A DNA stretch of 64,000 nt from Acidobacteriota bacterium. GTDB taxonomy: Bacteria; Acidobacteriota; Blastocatellia; Pyrinomonadales; Pyrinomonadaceae. Shown here piece by piece: positions 9,050 through 16,556 of the stretch. Position 1 is the stretch's first letter, and each line of letters starts with the position of its first letter. Made by a program: the position numbers and the translations under genes. The stretch lies in NCBI GenBank assembly GCA_019239425.1, contig JAFAZX010000083.1:1-64000 (forward strand). The letters are read 5' to 3'. The notes beneath the pieces were generated by a model. It searched no databases and was not told the origin of the DNA. It was given only the letters and a program-made list of their open reading frames with translations.

Positions 9050-9538
9050 CTACGATTCGTAGCGCCGCCGGTGCTCTTCGCGCATCGAGAGGTAGGCGGG
9101 GTCTTGGAGGACGGCGTCGAGCAGCCGCTTGAAGACCCGCGCGCTCTCGAGCTTCAACTTGTCCGGCGCGCGCGGGGCGACCGTTCGGCCGTGCGCGCCG
9201 CTCTGTCCTTTCTTGCCTGCGGGGACGGGGCCGACGTACTTCTTCCCCGAACGGTGGTTGGCGTAGCGCATCGAGCGCGTCCAGCCCATCTGGATGTACT
9301 TGCGCGCCATGTCCATCCCGACGAAGTCGCCCGCGCGCTTGTAGCCCTCGAACATCTCCTTGAGTTTGGCCGCCGACTCGCGCGCGACCTCGGGCGTGCG
9401 GAAGCGCCAGTGCGGGAGCAGCTCGCTCTTGTAGGGCTCGACGAGGAGCACGCCCTGCTCGCCGCGCCCGACGCGGTACAGCTCCGGGTGCGCGCGGAAG
9501 TCCGTGCGCTTGAAGTCGAGCGTGTAGTCGAACTTCAT
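9050..9538 (-). CDS. DUF4385-like protein
   Basis: 162 residues. MKFDYTLDFKRTDFRAHPEL at the start, LVEPYKSELLPHWRF, and GMDMARKYIQMGWTRSMRYA in the middle match my memory of the DUF4385 family, small soluble proteins of unknown function. The C-terminal third is Lys/Arg-rich. The start codon overlaps the stop of the Ser/Thr kinase gene as ATGA, so the protein is translated with the kinase and is a candidate substrate or partner (inference). Confidence 0.7.
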   Translation of the reverse strand: MKFDYTLDFKRTDFRAHPELYRVGRGEQGVLLVEPYKSELLPHWRFRTPEVARESAAKLKEMFEGYKRAGDFVGMDMARKYIQMGWTRSMRYANHRSGKKYVGPVPAGKKGQSGAHGRTVAPRAPDKLKLESARVFKRLLDAVLQDPAYLSMREEHRRRYES

Positions 9539-10458
9539 GCGAGCAGCGCGGCCTCGGGCGTCAGTTGTTCGGGGTAGACTTTGACCGGCGTGAACTCGTC
9601 GAGCGCGCGGAGGAACTCGCCGACCGCCTGGAACCTCGCGAGCGGATTGCGAGAGAGAGACTTGCCGACGACCGAGACTAAACCCTCCGGCACGCCGCGC
9701 GCCGCGAGCGCCTCGAAGTCCGGCTCTTCGGCGAGCTGCGGGTAGCGCGCGGAGAGCGGCGCGTGCCAGTCGTCGGCGCCCGCGCGGAAGGGGCGACTGC
9801 CCGCGAGCAGCTCGAAGAGCATCGCGCCTAAGGAGTACACGTCGGTCGCGGGCGAGAGCGGCGCGCGCGTGACCTGCTCGGGCGCGAGGTACTGCGGCGT
9901 GCCGCTGCGGTCGGGCGGGCACTTCCTCCCGTCGCCCAGCTCCCAGACCACGCCGAAATCTATCAGCACGGGCCGGCCCTCGCGCAGCACGACGTTCGAA
10001 GGCTTCAGGTCGCGGTGGAGCAGCCCGCGCGCGTGCGCGTGCGCCACGGCCGCGCCCACGTGCTGCACGAGCCGCACGGCGCGCGCCGCCTCGAGCGGCC
10101 CCGACTCGCGCAGCTCGTCGCGCAGCGTGCGCGGGCCGGCGTGTTCGAGCAGCAGGTACGGCAGGGGCGCGCGCAGGTTCTCGCCCAACAGGCGCACGAC
10201 GCCCGGGTGGCACAGGCGCTTGAGCGCCGCGCACTCGGCGCGCAGAAGCCCGCGGTTCTTCTCGCCCTCGGCGTCTTCGGGTCGCAGGCGCTTGCAGACC
10301 GCGGGCGCCAGCAGCCCGTGGTGCCAGACGGCGAACACGTCGGCGCTCATCCCGCGCGAGATGCGGTAGGCGACGGTGAAATCGTCGACGCGCGTGCCCG
10401 GCCCCGGCACTTCTTCCGGCGCCGCCTGGGCCTTTACGTTCGAGAAGGCGGCCGTCAC
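9535..10458 (-). CDS. Ser/Thr protein kinase, soluble single-domain
   Basis: 307 residues from a GTG at 10458 that shares one base with the upstream stop (TAGTG). All key kinase elements are present: a glycine-poor P-loop SRGMSADVF (34-42), Lys56 in VCKRL, HRDLKPSN at 148-155, DFG at 167-169 and an APE motif in YLAPEQ, followed by ATDVYSLG. There is no transmembrane or sensor domain, unlike typical PknB proteins, and the catalytic domain fills the protein. It lies between a flavin-fold gene and DUF4385, both overlapping, so the three form a tight operon. Confidence 0.9.
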   Translation of the reverse strand: MTAAFSNVKAQAAPEEVPGPGTRVDDFTVAYRISRGMSADVFAVWHHGLLAPAVCKRLRPEDAEGEKNRGLLRAECAALKRLCHPGVVRLLGENLRAPLPYLLLEHAGPRTLRDELRESGPLEAARAVRLVQHVGAAVAHAHARGLLHRDLKPSNVVLREGRPVLIDFGVVWELGDGRKCPPDRSGTPQYLAPEQVTRAPLSPATDVYSLGAMLFELLAGSRPFRAGADDWHAPLSARYPQLAEEPDFEALAARGVPEGLVSVVGKSLSRNPLARFQAVGEFLRALDEFTPVKVYPEQLTPEAALLA

Positions 10459-10964
10459 TACTTCAACTCGAGCTTCTCGTTCTCGCCCAACTGCGCCGGC
10501 TCGCCCGTCACCAGCGAAGAGATGAGGCCGACGGCGTGCGCCACCCACGACTGCGAGCCGTCCCAGTACTCTGCGCGCGCGACCGACACCTTGAGAAGCG
10601 CGATGTCCGGCGTGTCCACGCCCTCGGGGAACCACGCCTTGAGTTCCGGCTTCCAGAGCTGCTCGATCTTCGCGCGGTCACGCACGACCTCGGCCGCGCC
10701 CGAGAGCGAGGCGTAGGTCTGTTCGTCAACGTCGGCGAAGCTCGCGTTGACCGTCGAGACGCGGTTGACCTCGTCCACCTTGTGCGAAGAGCCGTAGGTG
10801 AAGAACCAGAGGTCGCCGTCGAACTCCACCTCGCGGTTGTTCGACATCGGCCGGCTGTGTAAGTCGCCCCGCTCGTCCACGGTGGTCAGCATGCAGATGT
10901 CCACCGCCTTCACTATCTCGCGCAGCTTCGCGAGCTTATCGTCCTGAGTCGCCGCCTTGCTCAT
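10458..10964 (-). CDS. Pyridoxamine 5'-phosphate oxidase-fold protein (general stress protein 26-like)
   Basis: 168 residues starting at the ATG at 10964, preceded by GGGAGG and AAGGGG. The split-barrel flavin-binding pattern is clear: CMLTTVDERGDLHSRPM (strands 1-2), then GDLWFFTYGSSHKVDEV, SFADVDEQTYASLSG and late PEL-AWFPEG. It matches the general stress protein 26 subgroup, which binds FMN or FAD; the reaction is unknown and it is not a dedicated PdxH. It is first in the overlapping operon with the Ser/Thr kinase and DUF4385 genes. Confidence 0.85.
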   Translation of the reverse strand: MSKAATQDDKLAKLREIVKAVDICMLTTVDERGDLHSRPMSNNREVEFDGDLWFFTYGSSHKVDEVNRVSTVNASFADVDEQTYASLSGAAEVVRDRAKIEQLWKPELKAWFPEGVDTPDIALLKVSVARAEYWDGSQSWVAHAVGLISSLVTGEPAQLGENEKLELK

Positions 10965-11088
10965 CCCCTTGAGACCTCCCCTTGAAATCGAAAGGGGCGC
11001 GTCGTCGCCCCCCGCGCGGCCGTATGAATCGCCGAACCCCTCGACCTTTATGAAGCGCCGCGCGGCGCCGACGACGCGCCCCGGACGT

Positions 11089-11247
11089 TTACTGCTTCTC
11101 CTGGCCGCCGCCGGCCCCCTGCCCGCCCTCCTCGTAGCCGGGCTCGCCCGGGCGCGGCGGGTGGCCGTCGCCGGTCGTCGAATGAGTGCTCTGGCCCTCC
11201 GAACTGTTCTGCGGGAACTGCCCTTCCTGCTCCTTGTTCTCTGCCAT
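11089..11247 (-). CDS. Small Gly/Gln/Glu-rich disordered protein, 52 residues
   Basis: A short frame with a strong ribosome site (GGAGAAGGAG) just before its ATG at 11247. It begins MAENKEQEGQFPQNSSEGQ and ends EEGGQGAGGGQEKQ. It is hydrophilic, lacks hydrophobic clusters and Cys, and should be intrinsically disordered, like small stress-inducible proteins. It starts 16 bases after the idi stop, in the same direction. No family is recognised. Support comes from the ribosome site, position and composition. Confidence 0.6.
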   Translation of the reverse strand: MAENKEQEGQFPQNSSEGQSTHSTTGDGHPPRPGEPGYEEGGQGAGGGQEKQ

Positions 11248-11263
11248 CTCCTTCTCCCCTTTC

Positions 11264-11857
11264 TCACCTTTGCTCGTTGTTGATTGCGGAGCCCGCGGCC
11301 CCGCGCCTGAGGTCGGCCGGCACGCCGTCGAGGCCCTGCGCGGCCAGCCCGCGCCAGCGCTCGCCCTCGACGGCGAGTTTCAGCCAGCGGCTGTAGAGGT
11401 GCGGTCGCTCGCGCAGGTCGCGCAGCAGCTCGCCCAGAGCGACCCAGCGCCAGGCCTCGACCTCCGAAGGGTCGGGCGCGGGGTCTCCCCCGTGCGCGCC
11501 GACGAAGACGTGGTCGTACTCGTGCTCGACCAACTCGCCGTCCAGCTCCGCGCGGTAGAGGAACTGGAACGCCTCGCGCAGCTCGCAGTCGATGCCCATC
11601 TCTTCGCGCAGGCGGCGGCGCGCGGCGTCTCGAGTCGCCTCGCCCGGCCGCGGGTGGCCGCAGGCCGTGTTCGACCAGAGGCCGGCCGAGTGGTACTTCT
11701 CGGCCGCGCGCTTCTGCAGGAGCAGGCGCCCGCGCCCGTCGAAGACGAAGACCGAGAAGGCGCGGTGGAGCGCGCCCGCGCGGTGCACCTCCATCTTCTC
11801 GCCGACGCCCAACTCCCGGTCTTCCGCGTCCACGAGTATCAGTTGCTCAGCCGCCAT
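11264..11857 (-). CDS. idi: Isopentenyl-diphosphate delta-isomerase, type I
   Basis: 197 residues with a Nudix fold. The catalytic Cys is in SNTACGHPRPGE and the Nudix-like helix is RDAARRRLREEMGI. The catalytic Glu region is HEYDHVFVG, and the late Trp motif is EAWRWVALGEL. The enzyme interconverts IPP and DMAPP in the cytoplasm, supplying the starter for prenyl chains. It diverges from the CarH-type regulator gene at 12067, and the intergenic region carries a TTGACA promoter for idi. Coordinate control with the crt genes on the other side is therefore likely. Confidence 0.93.
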   Translation of the reverse strand: MAAEQLILVDAEDRELGVGEKMEVHRAGALHRAFSVFVFDGRGRLLLQKRAAEKYHSAGLWSNTACGHPRPGEATRDAARRRLREEMGIDCELREAFQFLYRAELDGELVEHEYDHVFVGAHGGDPAPDPSEVEAWRWVALGELLRDLRERPHLYSRWLKLAVEGERWRGLAAQGLDGVPADLRRGAAGSAINNEQR

Positions 11858-11935
11858 AAGAACTCTCCGCCGCCCATTCTAACCGTTCCCCTGCCCCGGG
11901 AGTTAAGACCTTCGCCCGCTGACCGCTTTGCACGT

Positions 11936-11963
11936 TTTAGACGGCATGGCTTAAACTTGTCAA
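11936..11963 (-). promoter_or_regulatory. Sigma70-type promoter for idi
   Basis: On the minus strand a perfect -35 TTGACA (11958-11963) is followed after 16 bases by TCTAAA (11936-11941, 4 of 6 matches). Transcription would start near 11929, about 70 bases before the idi ATG. Confidence 0.6.
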
Positions 11964-12031
11964 GTCACAATTTATTGTCGAACGTGACGCCCTTGTGAGC
12001 GAAGTGAGCGTTTTTGCGCTTTACGTGAGCG
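11964..12031. promoter_or_regulatory. Candidate CarH operator region between idi and carH
   Basis: Directly upstream of the idi -35 box lies the dyad ACAAT-TT-ATTGT (11967-11978) nested in GTCAC...GTGAC (11964-11988). Repeats of the type GTGASSS follow at 11984, 11995, 12004 and 12025; the first two are spaced by 11 bp. MerR/CarH repressors bind near their promoters, and CarH operators are reported to use 11-bp units, so this is the best operator candidate. No binding site is proven. Confidence 0.45.
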
Positions 12032-12066
12032 GTTTGTTCTGTTAAGGTGCCCGTGGACTTTTACGG

Positions 12067-12987
12067 ATGAGCGGCATGTTCAAGGAGACCAAAGGCAGGC
12101 GTCTGACGAGCAGGGAGGCCGCGCGCGTGCTCGGCGTGAGCGAAGCTTCCGTCAAGCGCTGGGCCGACAGCGGGCTGCTCCCGATGGAGAAGACTGCGGG
12201 GGGACACCGGCGCTTCCGCCCGGAGGACTTGGCCGCCGCGCGGCGCGCACACCCGGCCGCGGGCGAAGCGCCGCCCGAGAGGAGGAGACACGCGCACGGG
12301 GCGAGCGCGCCGCTGACGCAGGCGCTCGAACCCGCGCGCGAGGCGGCCCTCGCGGAGGAGGCTTTCGGGGCGCTCCTCGACGGGCGCGACGAGGAGCTTT
12401 CGTCTCTGCTCGTCAACCTGCACCTGCACGGCCTTTCGGTCGGGCAGATCGCGGACAAAGTCCTGTGCGCGGCGATGCGGAGGGTCGGCAACCTCTGGCA
12501 CGCGGGCGAGCTGTCGGTGGCGCAGGAGCACGTCGCGACGCGGACGGCGACGGTCGCGCTGCAGGGGCTGCGGGTGTCCGTACAGGCGGCGGGCGCGGGC
12601 GAGCAGATGCGCGCGCTCTGTTGCAGCGTCGAGGACGATTTTCACGGGCTGCCTTTGCGGCTCGCCGCGCTCACGCTCGAAGGTTCGGGGCTGGCCGTCT
12701 TCGACCTCGGGCCGAGCACGCCCTTCTCCGCCCTGGCCGAGGCGGTGCAGAGGTTCCGGCCCGAGCTGGTCTGCGTCTCCGCGACGGTGCTCTTGCGGCT
12801 AGACCGCGCGGTGTACGAGTACGCCGGCTTCATCAAAACGGCGCGGCGCGCGGGCGCCGCGGTCGTGCTGGGCGGCGCGGGCTTCCGCGAGGAGGGCGTG
12901 CGCAGGCGTCTGCCGGCAGACCTGCACGCGGACAGCTTCCGCCAGATGGAGGAGTTCGTCGGCACGCTGCCCGCCGCCGAATCTTGA
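12067..12987 (+). CDS. carH: CarH/LitR-type B12-dependent photoreceptor transcription factor
   Basis: 306 residues. Residues 12-50 are a MerR-type helix-turn-helix ending in AGGHRRF. Residues 95-175 form the four-helix B12 cap, and 180-300 the cobalamin-binding Rossmann domain. The residues that define light-sensing CarH are present: W144 and E154-H155 in the W-x9-EH pattern, H145 next to W144 (equivalent to the His that traps cobalamin after photolysis in Thermus CarH), and a lower-axial-ligand candidate H193 in EDDFHGLP. The usual Gly after that His is Pro196 here. In the dark the AdoCbl-bound tetramer represses; light splits it. It heads the carotenoid locus and diverges from idi. Confidence 0.88.
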   Translation: MSGMFKETKGRRLTSREAARVLGVSEASVKRWADSGLLPMEKTAGGHRRFRPEDLAAARRAHPAAGEAPPERRRHAHGASAPLTQALEPAREAALAEEAFGALLDGRDEELSSLLVNLHLHGLSVGQIADKVLCAAMRRVGNLWHAGELSVAQEHVATRTATVALQGLRVSVQAAGAGEQMRALCCSVEDDFHGLPLRLAALTLEGSGLAVFDLGPSTPFSALAEAVQRFRPELVCVSATVLLRLDRAVYEYAGFIKTARRAGAAVVLGGAGFREEGVRRRLPADLHADSFRQMEEFVGTLPAAES

Positions 12988-13014
12988 GATCGAACAAAGG
13001 GGGTTTTGAAAGTC

Positions 13015-13422
13015 ATGTCGGAACAGGTCGCGAAAAGATTCATCGAGGCACTCGGCATGCTCGAAGCCGGGCGAGATCTGGAAGGTATCGTCGAACTCTT
13101 CGCCGCGGACGCGGAGGTCGGCAACGTCGTCTCGCCCGAGAAGTTCAGCGGGCGCGAGGGGGCGCGCGAGTTCTGGGGCGCGAAGTACCGGGACACCTTC
13201 GGCGAGGTGCGTTCCACCTTCCGCAACGTCTTCGCCGCCGGGGGCCGCGCCGCGCTCGAATGGACGACCGAGGGGACGGCCGACGACGGGGCGCCCGTGA
13301 AGTATGACGGCGTCAGCATCCTCGAAATCGAGGGCGGAGAGATCAAGCGCTTCTGCGCCTACTTCGACGCAGGCTCTCTGGGCCGGCAGTTGACGGACAG
13401 GGCGCGGGCGCAGGGCAGGTGA
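13015..13422 (+). CDS. NTF2-like / SnoaL-like small protein
   Basis: 135 residues from the ATG at 13015, after AAAGGGGG at 12996-13003; an in-frame TTG at 13006 would lie too close to that site. The pattern FIEALGMLEAGRDLEGIVELFAADAEV, then FSGREGAREFWGAKY and YDGVSILEIEGGEIKRFCAYFD, is the cone-shaped NTF2/SnoaL fold. These proteins are small cytoplasmic binding proteins or isomerases/hydratases for hydrophobic ligands. It lies between carH and the lipocalin gene, and its stop overlaps a possible GTG of the next frame. A hydrophobic carotenoid-related ligand is possible but not shown. Confidence 0.8.
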   Translation: MSEQVAKRFIEALGMLEAGRDLEGIVELFAADAEVGNVVSPEKFSGREGAREFWGAKYRDTFGEVRSTFRNVFAAGGRAALEWTTEGTADDGAPVKYDGVSILEIEGGEIKRFCAYFDAGSLGRQLTDRARAQGR

Positions 13423-13427
13423 AGGTT

Positions 13428-13985
13428 ATGAACAAGAGGGTCTTGGCCGCGGGGCTGCTGTTGCTCTGCGCGGCAATATTGGCGAAGGCCGAGCGGAAGG
13501 AGAAGGAGGCGTTGCGGGTCGTGCCTTCGGTCGACCTGCCGCGCTACGCCGGACTCTGGTACGAGGTGGCGCGCCTGCCGAACCGCTTCGAGGAGAAGTG
13601 CGCGAGCGACGTGACGGCCGAGTACACGCTGGAGGAGATGGGGCGCATCCGCGTCGCCAACCGCTGCCGCAAAAAGGACGGCAAGATGACGGAGGCTGTG
13701 GGCGAGGCGAAGCGCGCTGACAAGTCGGGGCCGAACTCGCAACTCAAGGTGAGGTTCGCGCCCGGCTTCCTCTCCTTCCTCCCCGCAGTCTGGGGCGACT
13801 ACCAGATCATCGAGCTGGCGCCCGACTACTCCTACGCCGTCGTCGGCGCGCCCGACCGCAAGTACCTCTGGGTGCTCGCGCGCGCCCCGCGGCTGGACGA
13901 GGCCACGTACCTCCGCCTGCTGGAAGCGGCCCGCTCCCAGGGTTTTGACGTGAGCAGGATGATACGGACGCAGCATGGGAACTAA
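13428..13985 (+). CDS. Lipocalin (Blc-like), exported
   Basis: 185 residues from the ATG at 13428, with AGGTGA as ribosome site. The N-terminus MNKRVLAAGLLLLCAAILAKA is a signal peptide without a lipobox Cys. The lipocalin motif 1 is seen in VDLPRYAGLWYEVARLPNRFE, followed by YTLEEMGRIRVANRC and the late YSYAVVGAPDRKYLWVLAR motif with the conserved Arg. Two Cys (in EKCASD and NRCRKK) likely form a disulfide. Bacterial Blc proteins carry lipids or other hydrophobic molecules in the envelope. As I recall, LitR/CarH gene clusters of other bacteria also include a lipocalin, so membership of the light regulon is likely. Confidence 0.88.
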   Translation: MNKRVLAAGLLLLCAAILAKAERKEKEALRVVPSVDLPRYAGLWYEVARLPNRFEEKCASDVTAEYTLEEMGRIRVANRCRKKDGKMTEAVGEAKRADKSGPNSQLKVRFAPGFLSFLPAVWGDYQIIELAPDYSYAVVGAPDRKYLWVLARAPRLDEATYLRLLEAARSQGFDVSRMIRTQHGN

Positions 13986-13987
13986 TC

Positions 13988-14080
13988 AGGTCAGAACCGC
14001 CTGCGGTAGCGGGCGGCCGTTTGCGACACGGCTCCCGCGGGAAACAAAGAGCCACCCGCTACCGCGGGTGGTTCCGACCG
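13988..14080. repeat. Intergenic inverted repeat, family B copy 1
   Basis: GGTCAGAACCGCCTGCGGTA on the left pairs with TACCGCGGGTGGTTCCGACC on the right, with a partial inner palindrome (CCCGCGGG). It fills the space between the lipocalin stop and the crtB start. Confidence 0.9.
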
Positions 14081-14082
14081 TT

Positions 14083-15060
14083 ATGACTGCGGAGGAGTGG
14101 GCGCTTCGCGAGCGCCGCGCGCGCGAGGCCGCGCTTTGTGCGCGCACGGAGCAAGCGGCGTGGCGCGTGCTCAACCGCGAGGCGCGCCGCGTGATGCGCG
14201 CCTACACGACGAGCTTCTTCATCGTCAGCCGCTTCCTGCCGCGCGCCAAGCGCGAGGAGGTCGAGGCCGTCTACGCCGCCGTCCGCTACCCGGACGAGGT
14301 CGTGGACACTTTTCCCATCGACGCCGAAGAGCGCCTGCGTCTGCTCGAAGAGTGGGGCGCGCACTACGAAGCCGGACTCGAATGCGCGTCCCTCCGCGAG
14401 GCGCTCGCGCGCGGCGTGCCCGCGCACCTCGCGGGCTTCACGCGCGTCGTGCGCGAGCGAGACATCCCCGCCGAGCACTACCGGGCCTTCCTCGGCGCGA
14501 TGCGCCTGGACGTGAGGCCGCGCCCCTTCAAGACGCTCAACGACCTCGTCGGCTCGTACGTCTACGGCAGCGCCGTCGTCGTCGGCTACTTCCTGACGCA
14601 CGTCTACGGCGCGCGCGACGCGCACAGCTTCGTGCGCGCGCTCGACGCGGCGCGCGACCTCGGCGTCGCGCTCCAGTTGACCAACTTCCTCCGCGACGTG
14701 GCCGAAGACCAGAGGCGCGGCCGCGTCTACCTCCCCGCCGACGCCCTGCGCGCCGAGGGGATCGAGCAGCTCGACGCGAACGACCCGCGGCAGCAGGGGC
14801 CGCTCGCGCGCGTGCTCCGCAGACTCGCGGCCTACGCCGCCGGCCGCTACGCGTCCGCGGAGTCGAACCTGGACGCCTTCGCGCCCGACTGCCGGCTCGC
14901 GGTGCGTTCCTGCATACGCGTCTACGGCCGCCTCAACGAGCGCATCGCCGAAAGCAACCGCGGCGCGGCGCACCGCGAGAGCGTGCCCCTGCGCGAGAAG
15001 CTACGGGTGCTCCCGCCGAGCAAGTACTGGCGCATCCCGCTCGCGTACCTCGTCAGATGA
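14083..15060 (+). CDS. crtB: 15-cis-phytoene synthase
   Basis: About 325 residues from the ATG at 14083, immediately after the family B repeat. The squalene/phytoene synthase family motifs are present: SFFIVSRFLPRAKR, the first Asp-rich motif PDEVVD (near residue 70), and the second in FLRDVAEDQRRGRVYLP (near 205), which bind Mg-diphosphate. The enzyme condenses two geranylgeranyl diphosphates to phytoene at the membrane surface. Its stop overlaps the next gene's ATG (ATGA), so crtB and crtI are translationally coupled. Confidence 0.95.
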   Translation: MTAEEWALRERRAREAALCARTEQAAWRVLNREARRVMRAYTTSFFIVSRFLPRAKREEVEAVYAAVRYPDEVVDTFPIDAEERLRLLEEWGAHYEAGLECASLREALARGVPAHLAGFTRVVRERDIPAEHYRAFLGAMRLDVRPRPFKTLNDLVGSYVYGSAVVVGYFLTHVYGARDAHSFVRALDAARDLGVALQLTNFLRDVAEDQRRGRVYLPADALRAEGIEQLDANDPRQQGPLARVLRRLAAYAAGRYASAESNLDAFAPDCRLAVRSCIRVYGRLNERIAESNRGAAHRESVPLREKLRVLPPSKYWRIPLAYLVR

Positions 15061-16556
15061 AGTCCACGGAAGAGAAGCGCGTGCTCGTCGTCGGCGGCGG
15101 CCTCGGGGCCTTGAGCGCCGCGGTACACCTGCGCCTGAAGGGCTTCGACGTCACGCTGCTCGAAGCCGGCGAGCGCGTCGGCGGCCGCGCCAACCTCATC
15201 GAGCGCGACGGCTTCCGCTTCGACACAGGCCCGTCGCTGCTCAACTACCCGTGGGTCTTCGAAGAACTCTTCGCCGCCGCGGGGAAACGTCTGGAGGACT
15301 ACGTCCGCCTGCTCCCCGTCGAGCCTTCGCTCACCTTCCGCTGGGCCGACGGCACGCGCTTCACGCTCTCGTCCGACCTGCAAAACTTCCTCGGCGAGTG
15401 CGAGCGGCTCGAGCCCGGCTCCGCGCCCTCGGTCTTCGCCTTCATGCGGGACGCGGGCGAGAAGTACCGCGTCGCCTTCGACAAGCTCGTCGGCCGCAAC
15501 GTGGACAACCCCGCGAAGTGGCTCGGCGCTTTGACGCCGCGCGAGCTTCTGGGGACTGGACTTTGGCGCTCCTTCGACGGCGAGTTGCGCAGGCACTTCA
15601 AGAGCCGCCACGTGCGCGAGGCGCTCGGCTCCTACGCGATGTACCTCGGCGGCTCGCCCTTCCAACTGCCGGGCATGTTCACCATCCTGCCTTACGGCGA
15701 GATGGCCTACGGACTCTGGCTCCCCGAAGGCGGCGTCTACGGGCTGGTTGAAGGGGTCGAGAGGCTCGCGCGCGAGGCGGGCGTCGAAGTCCGCACGCGC
15801 TGCCGCGTCTCGAAGATCATCGCGCGCGGCGGCAGCGTCTACGGCGTGCAGCTCGCCGACGGGACGGTCGAGCGCGCGCACCTCGTCGTCTCGAACGTGG
15901 ACGCGCCGACGACCGACACGGAACTCGTCGAGTCCGACCGCCCTTTCGCCGCGCGGCCCCGCGCCGCGAAGACGAAGATGACGCCCGGCGTCGTCACCTT
16001 CTACTGGGGCGTGGCCGGCGAGGTCGAAGGCCTCGGCCACCACAGCATCTTCCTGCCCGAAGACTACCGCGGCGCCTTCGACGATTTGTTGGAGCGCGGG
16101 CGCGTCCCGCGCGCGCTCCCCTTCTACGTGGCCGTGCCCTCGGCGACCGACCCGAATCTCGCGCCGCGCGGCTGCTCGGCCGTCTTCGTGCTCGCGCCGA
16201 CGCCGACGCTCAGCCGCATGCCCGGCGCCGACTGGAGCGAGGAGGCGCGGAAGATAAAGGAGCGCGTGTTGGAGACGCTCAAGCTTCACGGCGTGAGCAT
16301 CGAGCCGTGGCGCGTCATGTGCGAAGAGGTCTACACGCCTTTGGACTGGCGGCGGCGGTTCGGGCTGTACGACGGCTCGGCCTTCGGCGCGGCGCACACG
16401 CTCTTTCAGGTCGGGCCGTTCCGCCGGAAGAATTTTTCCGAGGAGCTGGAAGGCCTCTACTACGTCGGCGCGAGCACGACGCCGGGGACGGGGATGCCGA
16501 TGGTCGTGCTCTCGGGCCGGCTCGTCGCGGAGAGGATTACGGAACGTGTTCGTTGA
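15057..16556 (+). CDS. crtI: Phytoene desaturase (CrtI family)
   Basis: 499 residues. The N-terminus VLVVGGGLGALSAAVHLRLK is the FAD-binding GxGxxG fold, followed by GGRANLIERDGFRFDTGPSL, typical of CrtI enzymes. The C-terminus YYVGASTTPGTGMPMVVLSG is the family's FAD-binding end motif. CrtI desaturates phytoene stepwise towards neurosporene or lycopene in the membrane. It is coupled to crtB by a 4-bp overlap and its end overlaps the next gene by 11 bases. How many double bonds it introduces cannot be read from sequence. Confidence 0.93.
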   Translation: MKSTEEKRVLVVGGGLGALSAAVHLRLKGFDVTLLEAGERVGGRANLIERDGFRFDTGPSLLNYPWVFEELFAAAGKRLEDYVRLLPVEPSLTFRWADGTRFTLSSDLQNFLGECERLEPGSAPSVFAFMRDAGEKYRVAFDKLVGRNVDNPAKWLGALTPRELLGTGLWRSFDGELRRHFKSRHVREALGSYAMYLGGSPFQLPGMFTILPYGEMAYGLWLPEGGVYGLVEGVERLAREAGVEVRTRCRVSKIIARGGSVYGVQLADGTVERAHLVVSNVDAPTTDTELVESDRPFAARPRAAKTKMTPGVVTFYWGVAGEVEGLGHHSIFLPEDYRGAFDDLLERGRVPRALPFYVAVPSATDPNLAPRGCSAVFVLAPTPTLSRMPGADWSEEARKIKERVLETLKLHGVSIEPWRVMCEEVYTPLDWRRRFGLYDGSAFGAAHTLFQVGPFRRKNFSEELEGLYYVGASTTPGTGMPMVVLSGRLVAERITERVR

